Positions 30,216 through 36,122 of a stretch of DNA of 36,122 nucleotides are shown piece after piece. The stretch covers positions 75,654 to 111,775 of the forward strand of contig MHPP01000014.1 in the NCBI GenBank assembly GCA_001822095.1, in the 5' to 3' direction. This stretch comes from Candidatus Staskawiczbacteria bacterium RIFOXYC1_FULL_38_18. GTDB lineage: Bacteria; Patescibacteriota; Minisyncoccia; Minisyncoccales; Staskawiczbacteraceae. The notes beneath the pieces are model-generated. The model made no database searches, was not told the origin of the DNA, and was given only the letters and a program-made list of their open reading frames with translations. The position numbers and the translations under genes are program-made. Numbering within the stretch: the stretch's first letter is position 1; every line of letters starts with the position of its first letter.

Positions 30216-31970
30216 ATGAAACGCTTTAAGAAAATTTTAATTATAGTTTCTTTAGCAACCTTTTTCTCGGCTATAGCCCCAATCCTTGTTTTGGGAGCAG
30301 GACCGAATTTAATTCAAAACCCAACGCTTCAAGGAACATCCGGCATTCCTGCAGGTTGGTTAAATGCCTCCTGGGGAAATGCTTCAAATGCCGTGTTTTC
30401 ATTTCCTTCAACAACAAGCCCAAAAATAGGTACTGGAAACTCGGCAAAAATTACAATTAACGATTATAGAACAAATCCTGGCGGAGGAGCTGCCGAATGG
30501 TATTTTAATCCGGTTACAATAAACCCGGCTGATTTAACTTTTAATTTTTCCAATGAATATCTTTCAAACGCCCCAACAAGCCTTGTGGCCCAATACGTCG
30601 TCCCCGCAAATACCACCTCTTGCGAAGTGTCCATAGAAGGAAGCTCATCTTTCTGTTATTTTACTCTTCAAGATTTACTGCCAACAAACGGAATTTGGGC
30701 AACAGCCTCAGCAACATTTACCGCCCCGTCTTATGCAACAGCCGTATCGGTTTTACATGTAATATACAGCAATGGGACTTTAAGTGTCGGAAATTATTCG
30801 CTTACGCAAAATAACATAATAAATCCAAGCCAAGGCATGGTTTCTTTGACATTTGACGACGGTTGGAACTCCCAATACACAAACGCTTTTCCCATTTTAG
30901 AAGAAGCAAATATGCCGGCAACTTTTTATGTAATCACAAATCCAATGATTCAGTCGGAATTGGGCGAAGCAAATAATATTTTATGCAACGACCCGGAAAT
31001 TCCCTATTGCGACGGCGCCGTAATTTCATCAACATCCTCTTCTTGGCTCGCGCTAACCCAATACCCCGACCCCGCAGAACGCACTTATGTTTTTAGTCAA
31101 ACATATACGGCAAGTTCAGTTGCCACGCTAACCATAACCTACTTTAATGCCAAAGGACGAGCAATAAACGGGCAATCAAATATTGTTTTAGCCACGCTTC
31201 CCGCAACCGCAACTCCAAAAACAGTGAGTGTAACCTTTCAAATCCCAACTGGCTTAAACCTAAATAAAATATCTTTTGCCTTTAAGGAATCTGTGTCGGG
31301 TAATAATACTCTTTCTGTCCAAAATCCGTCGCTTGTAATTCCCGGTTCAACCCAAGACACATATATGAACGTGCAACAGGTTAAGACGCTCCAATTGGCG
31401 GGACATGAAATAGGTTTGCATACAGCAAACCATTGCGACATGGTAATGCTGGAACAAAATCCGGATTTGGCAACCGAGGCTGGTGGTCCTCCATTTGGGG
31501 CTTGCGCATCTGCTCTCTCCGCACCAACCACGCCAGAGCAAGAAATTCAGGAAGCAATGCAAGATTTTTTAGAAAACGGTATTTTCTCGGTTAATACAAT
31601 GGCCTACCCCTACGGAAGTTTTAACGCAAACATAGAATCGCTTGTGGAAAATAATAATATGATAGCTGGCAGAACTGTTTTGGCCGGATACAACACAAAA
31701 AATACCGACCCTTATGCCCTGTTTAATCAAATTGTTGACCAAAATGTAACAAGCAATGGAATTCAAGCTGTAAAAAATTGGATTGATACGGCAATGGCAA
31801 ACAAGCAATGGCTAATACTAACTTTTCACAATATAGAATCCGCCAGCATATTAACTGCAAATGGAGATATCGACGGCACCACACCAGCATTTCTCCAAAA
31901 AATTGTGGACTATTTAAAAACCAAAAACGTCCCTGTTGTTACGGTACGCCAAGCAATGGAGTCTTTTTAA
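30216..31970 (+). CDS. secreted polysaccharide deacetylase with split NodB domain
   Basis: A 584-residue secreted protein. Signal peptide about 1-28, then a beta-rich carbohydrate-binding-like domain (about 30-200). The NodB deacetylase domain starts at 208 with the zinc-binding TFDDG (212-216). Motif 2, H402TANH406, follows only after a 180-residue insertion that itself looks like a beta-sandwich (TYTASSVATLTITYFNAKG...). Motif 3, AYPYGSFN, begins at 463, and LTFHNIE near the end is motif 4. All metal ligands are kept. It removes N-acetyl (or O-acetyl) groups from an extracellular glycan. The only plus-strand gene in the right half; flanked by tRNA-Trp. No SD. Confidence 0.88.
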   Translation: MKRFKKILIIVSLATFFSAIAPILVLGAGPNLIQNPTLQGTSGIPAGWLNASWGNASNAVFSFPSTTSPKIGTGNSAKITINDYRTNPGGGAAEWYFNPVTINPADLTFNFSNEYLSNAPTSLVAQYVVPANTTSCEVSIEGSSSFCYFTLQDLLPTNGIWATASATFTAPSYATAVSVLHVIYSNGTLSVGNYSLTQNNIINPSQGMVSLTFDDGWNSQYTNAFPILEEANMPATFYVITNPMIQSELGEANNILCNDPEIPYCDGAVISSTSSSWLALTQYPDPAERTYVFSQTYTASSVATLTITYFNAKGRAINGQSNIVLATLPATATPKTVSVTFQIPTGLNLNKISFAFKESVSGNNTLSVQNPSLVIPGSTQDTYMNVQQVKTLQLAGHEIGLHTANHCDMVMLEQNPDLATEAGGPPFGACASALSAPTTPEQEIQEAMQDFLENGIFSVNTMAYPYGSFNANIESLVENNNMIAGRTVLAGYNTKNTDPYALFNQIVDQNVTSNGIQAVKNWIDTAMANKQWLILTFHNIESASILTANGDIDGTTPAFLQKIVDYLKTKNVPVVTVRQAMESF

Positions 31971-31975
31971 AATAT

Positions 31976-32815
31976 CTATTTTTTCTTCTCCACGGGAACC
32001 ACGTGCATTCTACTTTTATCTAATTTTATGCCAAGCCTGTGCCCTGCGTTTTTCTTTAGCCAGAGATAAGCCTCTCTTTCTCCAGGAAGCAAAGGGTGCG
32101 GCTGGCTCAGCAAAAACTCAAGATGCTGGGCATCATTTTTACTAACGCACTGGTCAACTAAATACATATAACTCGCCCAGTCCTGTTTCTTTTCACTTTC
32201 CTCTTTTTTAGATTCCTGCCTCCTCCGATAAACCAAGGTTTTTTCCTTGCCGTCAATAATAAACCTAAAACAATAAATTTCAATATTTTTTGGGTCAAGC
32301 TCGCCCTCAATTGTTATGTCTTTTTCCCGATTGTCCGGCACTAAATGGAATTCTCCACCCTTAGTCAACCTTTCAACCATATTCACGCCGGTGGAACCAA
32401 TTGCAAATCCATTCTGTTTGAATCCGACAGTGGTCAAAAAATTATATTTTTCAGTATCATCGGATCCATGCATAATCGCATTAGAATAATAAAAGGAAGC
32501 ATTCTGCACGTCCTCCTCGGGCGCAGTGTCGGGCGTTACATCCTCAAACCTATATGGTCTAATATTTATTTTTTTGCCATTTATAAGTTTAAAAATATAT
32601 TTCGGTGGCATTCCTCGGTAAATTAAGCGATTGTCGTTTTCATTAAGTTTGTCCACTAATTCCTCATTATGGCCATTTTCCAAATAAAAATTTTGAGCAA
32701 ATGGCTCTTTCATCGATAGAAATCGATCTAATTTATCCGGAGAATTAATATCAAAAGGCCCCTCATCTTCCTGGCCTTGTTCCGGATTTTGTTTTATAGA
32801 TTCTGTAAATGGCAT
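31976..32815 (-). CDS. hypothetical protein directly after tRNA-Ala
   Basis: A 279-residue soluble, charged protein. I recognise no family. It has an acidic N-terminus (QEDEGPFDINSPDKL), a central RLIYRGMPPKYIFKLINGKK segment, HGSDDTEKYNFLTTVGF, and a basic C-terminal third (RRRQESKKEESEKK, then a helix and VVPVEKKK). Its ATG is 6 nt after the encoded CCA of tRNA-Ala, so it probably comes from the tRNA transcript. It converges with the deacetylase gene, whose stop is 5 nt away. Confidence 0.7.
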   Translation of the reverse strand: MPFTESIKQNPEQGQEDEGPFDINSPDKLDRFLSMKEPFAQNFYLENGHNEELVDKLNENDNRLIYRGMPPKYIFKLINGKKINIRPYRFEDVTPDTAPEEDVQNASFYYSNAIMHGSDDTEKYNFLTTVGFKQNGFAIGSTGVNMVERLTKGGEFHLVPDNREKDITIEGELDPKNIEIYCFRFIIDGKEKTLVYRRRQESKKEESEKKQDWASYMYLVDQCVSKNDAQHLEFLLSQPHPLLPGEREAYLWLKKNAGHRLGIKLDKSRMHVVPVEKKK

Positions 32816-32821
32816 ATATTT

Positions 32822-32896
32822 TGGTGGACCTGAGGGGACTCGAACCCCTAACCCCTAAGATGCCATCTTAGTGCGCTACCATTGCGCTACAGGCCC
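32822..32896 (-). tRNA. tRNA-Ala (GGC)
   Basis: Minus strand: acceptor GGGCCTG/CAGGTCC with one G-U pair, D-arm TAGCGCAATGGTAGCGC, anticodon loop ATGGCAT with GGC, T-loop TTCGAGT, discriminator A, CCA encoded at 32824-32822. Its 5' end overlaps the last 10 nt of the LAGLIDADG-like gene. Confidence 0.96.
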
Positions 32897-33576
32897 ATTT
32901 TATAAATTGTTTTTGGTATTTGCATTAAATCTAGAAATATATCAGCAGAGAAATAATCAATAACACAAACGCCCTTATAATCTGATTTTTTTGTCGGCTT
33001 TCCTATAGTTCTCGCATCTATTCTAGTCTTGTAAAACTGAGTTTTAGGTATCTTTGTAATTTTTGCCCAAAATTTTTCCAATTCTTTAGTATTCTGGTCT
33101 GCTCTGCACAAAACAGTACAGCGAAATTTCTTTTCGTCTATTGTATAACATTTTTTTATTAAATTCAAGAAAAGATCTATAACAAAAGGGTCAGAATTGC
33201 CAAAACGTAACGATCCTCTATCCAATCCTTTTGTTCCCTCTCCAAGATATAGCATCGATAAAGCGATTTTTTTAACATCTATATTATTAAATATTTTAGG
33301 TAAATGTTTATTGCGAATAATAATGGATTGTAGATATTTTTCTCTTTTCTCTTTATTGATTATCCTCGCGACCTCCATTCCTCTTTTACTGCTTTCAATA
33401 ATTTTTTCATCGATAATTTTCTTCTCAGATATGTTTAGATAAATTTTTTTAAACCAAGTGGATAAGGTGCTTTTAGGAATGTTTTCTCCGAGCGCGCGAA
33501 CAATCTCTCCGTATGTTTTTCCGGCTTTTCGTAGTTTTATGGCACTTGTTTTAAACTGAATAAATTTTGCTCTCAT
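32887..33576 (-). CDS. HTH-LAGLIDADG-like protein (homing-endonuclease fold)
   Basis: A 229-residue protein. Residues about 10-50 form a helix-turn-helix (AIKLRKAGKTYGEIVRALG...PKSTLSTWFKK). The rest resembles the LAGLIDADG-like proteins common in archaea and candidate phyla: ALSMLYLGEGTKGLDRGSLRFGNSDPFVIDLFLN, then KFRCTVLCRADQNTKELEKFWA and a final VCVIDYFSADIFLDLM. Catalytic acidic residues of true homing enzymes are only partly kept (one Glu in LGEG). The stop TAG lies in the D-stem of tRNA-Ala. A promoter 9 nt upstream of the ATG would give a leaderless message. Confidence 0.75.
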   Translation of the reverse strand: MRAKFIQFKTSAIKLRKAGKTYGEIVRALGENIPKSTLSTWFKKIYLNISEKKIIDEKIIESSKRGMEVARIINKEKREKYLQSIIIRNKHLPKIFNNIDVKKIALSMLYLGEGTKGLDRGSLRFGNSDPFVIDLFLNLIKKCYTIDEKKFRCTVLCRADQNTKELEKFWAKITKIPKTQFYKTRIDARTIGKPTKKSDYKGVCVIDYFSADIFLDLMQIPKTIYKMGL

Positions 33577-33584
33577 TTATATAT

Positions 33585-33613
33585 ATCGTACCACGGAACA
33601 TATCTATGTGCAA
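33585..33613 (-). promoter_or_regulatory. promoter of the LAGLIDADG-like gene (leaderless)
   Basis: Minus strand TTGCAC (33608-33613), 17 bp, TACGAT (33585-33590). The ATG begins 9 nt past the -10 box, about where transcription should start. Confidence 0.7.
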
Positions 33614-33619
33614 TGTAAT

Positions 33620-33656
33620 ATAAAAGGCTTCAGCGTGGGTACGTCGCTGAAGCCTT
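33620..33656 (-). terminator. intrinsic terminator of the 49-aa gene
   Basis: Minus strand AAGGCTTCAGCG and CGCTGAAGCCTT, 12-bp perfect stem, 9-nt loop, then TTTA. Lies directly upstream of the next promoter. Confidence 0.9.
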
Positions 33657-33673
33657 GCTCGGCGATGGTGTTT

Positions 33674-33823
33674 TCAGAGTTTGATTCCGAAAAAGGACAA
33701 AACCCCTTTCCAGAATTGCGTTCTTCCTTCTGCGGGCAAGTCATAATAACCTGTCCAGTAGAGGCAGAACGCCACGACGATTGCATATTTTACAATCGTG
33801 CAAACCGATCTGAAAAGAGCCAT
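33674..33823 (-). CDS. 49-aa single-pass membrane protein
   Basis: A small protein with one membrane helix (VCTIVKYAIVVAFCLYW) and a short polar C-terminus. The track starts at TTG (33889), where the predicted transcript would also begin; the in-frame ATG at 33823 has GGAG seven bases upstream and gives 49 residues, so I prefer it. Strong promoter upstream, strong terminator 17 nt after the stop, so the unit is monocistronic. GC-rich codons. Function unknown. Confidence 0.6.
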   Translation of the reverse strand: MALFRSVCTIVKYAIVVAFCLYWTGYYDLPAEGRTQFWKGVLSFFGIKL

Positions 33824-33895
33824 CTCCCTGCTCCAAAAAAAGAGCTTGCGCAGGGCCGTGCGCGCGTGTTGCCAGGAAAATCCGGGCAATAATTA

Positions 33896-33924
33896 ATCAT
33901 AGCATATATAAAAAAAGAAGTCAA
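33896..33924 (-). promoter_or_regulatory. promoter of the 49-aa gene, embedded in a terminator
   Basis: Minus strand TTGACT (33919-33924), 17 bp, TATGAT (33896-33901). The -35 lies in the 3' arm of the plsC-like terminator and the T-run is its spacer. Confidence 0.75.
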
Positions 33925-33943
33925 GAGCACGTGCTTTTGACTT
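33911..33943 (-). terminator. terminator of the PlsC-like gene
   Basis: A 26-bp near-perfect palindrome, minus AAGTCAAAAGCACGTGCTCT then TGACTT, followed by C and seven T. Begins 7 nt after the gene's stop. Confidence 0.85.
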
Positions 33944-33949
33944 TTGGAT

Positions 33950-34708
33950 TCAATCCGACGCTTCGTCAATCAGCGCAAGGATTTGGAAGGCAATTTCCTG
34001 AGTAATCTGCCCTCTTGGAGTGTCAGAAGGAAAGCTTATGGGCTCACCCACGGAAATTGTTATTCTTTTCCATGGGACAAACTTGGTAAACAGCCGTTCC
34101 TTTGAATTTGGAAAAGCCTCGTCGCTTCCCTTAATTCCAATAGGAATCACCGTTGCTCCGGTTTTGGCAACCAGAAACCCAATGCCCTCCTGCAAAAACC
34201 TGATTCTACTCTTCGCGCCTTTTTTTCCGTACAAAAACTTGCCATTCTCTCCTTTAAAGGTTCTTCCGCCCTCAGGAAAGATAATTATCGGCCGGCCACA
34301 TTCCACAGCCTCCCTAATTCTCAGAAGAGAGAAGGCTTTTTTCCTGTCACTATCTCTGTCAATCGGAACCATCACCGACCTAAATGGCCAGAACCACCAG
34401 CAGTCGTAAAAGTTAAATCTGTCCGCCACAATCAACGGGGCGTGCTTTAGCGGATGCCGGACGTAATGCCATGCAAGCACAAAAGCAACCAGGAACGGGT
34501 CAATCCACGATGGATGAGGAGCAACAACAAATTTCTTATCCAACCAGTCCAAGCAATCCATTCTTTCGTGGTGCAAAACCCGTAAGGCTCCGCACATCTT
34601 CCCAGCCAGGCCGAAAAGCCAAAGAAATACCCCCAACGGGAGCGCAAATAACAGAATGGACAAGGCGCTCAGAATTGAGCCGGCAGTTCTTTTTTTCTTT
34701 TCTCTCAT
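33950..34708 (-). CDS. 1-acyl-sn-glycerol-3-phosphate acyltransferase-like protein
   Basis: About 252 residues of the PlsC family, which acylates lysophosphatidic acid at the membrane. One N-terminal hydrophobic segment, motif I as HPSWID (usual HxxxxD), MVPIDR for motif II, motif III FPEGGRTFKGEN (usual FPEGTRS), and motif IV VIPIGIKGSD. The track starts at TTG (34729); the ATG at 34708 has GGAG seven bases upstream, so I use it. Motif I starts with Pro-His rather than Asn-His. Codon use is GC-leaning. Its own terminator follows; tRNA-Lys and its terminator lie upstream. Confidence 0.88.
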   Translation of the reverse strand: MREKKKRTAGSILSALSILLFALPLGVFLWLFGLAGKMCGALRVLHHERMDCLDWLDKKFVVAPHPSWIDPFLVAFVLAWHYVRHPLKHAPLIVADRFNFYDCWWFWPFRSVMVPIDRDSDRKKAFSLLRIREAVECGRPIIIFPEGGRTFKGENGKFLYGKKGAKSRIRFLQEGIGFLVAKTGATVIPIGIKGSDEAFPNSKERLFTKFVPWKRITISVGEPISFPSDTPRGQITQEIAFQILALIDEASD

Positions 34709-34788
34709 CGCATATCTCCAAAATGTCAACGATCAAATTTTAACCTAATCCCACACTAACCGATTTTTCTGCAATTTTCAATATTTTC

Positions 34789-34822
34789 AAAAAAACAGCC
34801 CGACCGTTAGGCATAGGGCTGT
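34789..34822 (-). terminator. intrinsic terminator after tRNA-Lys
   Basis: Minus strand ACAGCCC and GGGCTGT with a 14-nt loop, then a run of seven T overlapping the stem end. Eight nt after the tRNA CCA. Confidence 0.88.
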
Positions 34823-34829
34823 CTTTATT

Positions 34830-34905
34830 TGGTGCCCTCACTGAGACTCGAACTCAGAACCAATTCCTTAAAAGGGAACTGCTCTACCAATTGAGCTATG
34901 AGGGC
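34830..34905 (-). tRNA. tRNA-Lys (TTT)
   Basis: Minus strand: acceptor GCCCTCA/TGAGGGC, D-arm TAGCTCAATTGGTAGAGC, anticodon loop CTTTTAA with TTT, T-loop TTCGAGT, discriminator A, CCA encoded at 34832-34830. Followed directly by a terminator. Confidence 0.96.
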
Positions 34906-34909
34906 AAGC

Positions 34910-34934
34910 CCAGATCCCGCCTCGGCGGGACTGG
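34910..34934. repeat. hairpin between dnaJ and tRNA-Lys
   Basis: TCCCGCC-TC-GGCGGGA, extended by CCAG/CTGG. GC-rich in an AT-rich gap, with no T-run on the dnaJ side, so it is more an RNA-end or processing element than a terminator. Confidence 0.7.
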
Positions 34935-34963
34935 AATTTTAAATTTTTAATAGGTAGGATATT

Positions 34964-36073
34964 TTATAAACCTTGCTCACGTAAATCATCCAACAACCTT
35001 TTTTGTTCTTTGGTTAATTTCTTTGGGGTTTTAATTCTCAGCACAACATACAAATTTCCCTTTCCGTATCCTCCAAAATGCGGAACTCCTTTTCCTGAAA
35101 TTCTTAAAACTTTTCCCGATTCTGTGCCCTGCGGAACTTGCAGTAAAATATTTGCTTGCCCTGAGCTTGTCGAAGAGTCCAATGTCTTTAATTCTATCTC
35201 ATCTCCCAGCGCAGCCTGCGAAAAACTTATCTCGCTCTCCGCAAACAAGTCATCTCCCCTTCTTTCAAACACCGGATGTTTTTTTATAAATATCCGCACA
35301 AAAAGATTTCCCGCCTTGGCTCCCTTTTTTCCGGCCTCGCCCCTTCCATCTATTCTAATTATTTGATTTGTATCAACTCCTGCCGGAATAATCACTTCAA
35401 TTGTTTCCTGGCCTTTTATTCTGCCCTCGCCTTTGCAAACATTGCATGGCTTTTCGGGAATTGTTCCTTCGCCCTTACATTCAGGACAGGTTGTAAAAAC
35501 CGTGTACGAACCCAAAAATGTTTTTTTAACCTGCTGAACTTGTCCCGAGCCCCTGCACGAAAAACATTCTTTTATTTTTGTTCCGGGCTCCGCCCCGTTT
35601 CCCTGGCATCTCTGGCATAAAATCTGTTTTGTTAAACTTATCTTTTCTGTTGTTTCTTTCAAAACTCTTTCCAGGGGAATTTCTATATCAACCTGTATGT
35701 CTTTTCCCTTTTTTGTATCTCGTTTATTTCCCCTTCTTGCCCCGCCCATTCCCCCACCAAAAAATTCTTCAAAAACATCTCCAATATCTCCCATATCAAA
35801 TTCAACCTCTTCGCCTTGTGGTCTATTGCCCCAGGCCCAGTTAAATCCGGAATCTCCTCCCGGCTGCCCGTTTTCAAAAACTCTGCCAAACTGGTCATAT
35901 TGGGCTCTTTTTTGCTGGTCCGAAAGCACCTGGTATGCCTCGTTTATTTCTTTAAACTTCTTTTCATCTCCTCCCTTGTCGGGATGATATTTATGCGCCA
36001 GTTTGTGAAATGCTTTTTTTATTTCATCTTGAGAAGCGGATTTTTCCACCCCCAAAACTTCATAATAATTCAT
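34964..36073 (-). CDS. dnaJ: molecular chaperone DnaJ
   Basis: A 369-residue full-length DnaJ. J domain 1-64 with HPD at 30-32, a Gly/Phe region ([16 protein letters not shown]), four zinc-binding CxxCxGxG repeats ([32 protein letters not shown]), and the C-terminal substrate domains ending [17 protein letters not shown]. It delivers clients to DnaK and stimulates its ATPase. A repeat-derived SSTSSGQA replaces the usual short DG turn in the second C-terminal domain. Its ATG overlaps the previous stop by one base (TAATG). No SD. Confidence 0.96.
   Translation of the reverse strand: MNYYEVLGVEKSASQDEIKKAFHKLAHKYHPDKGGDEKKFKEINEAYQVLSDQQKRAQYDQFGRVFENGQPGGDSGFNWAWGNRPQGEEVEFDMGDIGDVFEEFFGGGMGGARRGNKRDTKKGKDIQVDIEIPLERVLKETTEKISLTKQILCQRCQGNGAEPGTKIKECFSCRGSGQVQQVKKTFLGSYTVFTTCPECKGEGTIPEKPCNVCKGEGRIKGQETIEVIIPAGVDTNQIIRIDGRGEAGKKGAKAGNLFVRIFIKKHPVFERRGDDLFAESEISFSQAALGDEIELKTLDSSTSSGQANILLQVPQGTESGKVLRISGKGVPHFGGYGKGNLYVVLRIKTPKKLTKEQKRLLDDLREQGL
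35157..35176 (-). repeat. PSTxSGQ repeat copy 7 (in dnaJ)
   Basis: Coding-strand TCTTCGACAAGCTCAGGGCA; encodes SSTSSGQA in the loop between LKTLD and [10 protein letters not shown]. Confidence 0.9.
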
Positions 36074-36122
36074 TATTTTGTTTCTTTATATTTGCCTTCT
36101 TCGGCATTATTTTCGTCTTTCT
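36073..36122 (-). CDS. C-terminal end of upstream gene, probably dnaK (partial)
   Basis: Fifteen codons remain, [15 protein letters not shown], then TAA overlapping the dnaJ ATG. An acidic, Lys-ended tail directly before dnaJ fits DnaK, the usual neighbour, but the tail itself is not diagnostic and GrpE is another possibility. Confidence 0.5.
   Translation of the reverse strand, partial: KDENNAEEGKYKETK

Noticed and set aside
32822-33576. Integrated mobile element at tRNA-Ala
   Set aside because: No integrase and no duplicated tRNA end was seen; only the LAGLIDADG-like gene touches the tRNA, so it is kept as a lead and not called an element.
34709-34788. Promoter of the PlsC-like gene
   Set aside because: A TAAAAT is present but no acceptable -35 box at the right distance was found.

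Overview
The window looks like a chromosomal segment of a small-genome, AT-rich bacterium of the Candidate Phyla Radiation (Patescibacteria), most likely a Parcubacteria-type lineage. This rests on several things: dense, mostly single-strand packing with 1-14 nt overlaps; an EF-P with a non-canonical tip; a VirB4/VirD4-like ATPase and a MacAB-like exporter beside core genes; a membrane-anchored Clp ATPase; AT-rich genes mostly lacking a Shine-Dalgarno (SD) sequence; and a short in-frame repeat encoding PSTxSGQ scattered through unrelated genes. TGA is used as a stop, so the code is the standard bacterial one. No CRISPR array, IS element, prophage or rRNA gene was seen.

Layout, left to right. 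At 1-1238, a minus-strand run holds thpR, a membrane protein and the 5' end of murC. At 1283-3663, a plus-strand group holds a GC-rich orphan gene with its own promoter and terminator, a protein with a PolX-type N-terminal domain, and efp. At 3681-7159 (minus) lie a VirB4/VirD4-like ATPase and two small partners. At 7196-12220 (minus) lies a MacAB-like export operon (adaptor, ATPase, permease, a 52-aa micro-ORF missed by the ORF track, second permease), followed upstream by a PD-(D/E)XK nuclease-like gene and prmC. At 13705-14743 is a self-contained transcription unit for an OMP-decarboxylase-like protein that has lost most catalytic residues. At 14750-18216 are rplU, rmuC, a CaCA-type exchanger and an APC-type permease, then tRNA-Glu. 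At 18357-21858 is the division cluster mraZ-rsmH-ftsL-ftsI with a clear promoter and a tandem GTGGA operator. At 21953-23208 are GC-rich orphan genes with hairpins and terminators. At 23247-26934 is a Clp-type ATPase operon with small membrane proteins. At 26972-28661 are a small orphan gene, tRNA-Val, and rplJ-rplL behind an L10 leader. At 28672-30094 are mltG, a winged-helix gene and tRNA-Trp. At 30216-31970 is a secreted polysaccharide deacetylase. At 31976-36122 are an orphan gene, tRNA-Ala, a LAGLIDADG-like gene, a tiny membrane protein, a PlsC-like acyltransferase, tRNA-Lys, dnaJ, and the last codons of what is probably dnaK.

Two classes of gene are interleaved. Core genes are AT-rich, packed into operons and mostly lack an SD. 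A second class (310-aa, OMPDC-like, 211-aa, 103-aa, 49-aa and PlsC-like genes; the 73-aa gene fits less well) is GC-richer and mostly monocistronic, has a canonical GGAG(G) or GAGG site 5-7 nt before the start, and ends at its own intrinsic terminator.

No single spectacular new system is evident. The best leads are the catalytically stripped OMPDC homologue, the GTGGA decamer operator that also reads as DnaA boxes, the frame- and orientation-constrained PSTxSGQ repeat, tRNA genes that punctuate mRNAs within 6-10 nt of start or stop codons, and the membrane-anchored Clp ATPase with a degenerate first ATPase domain.
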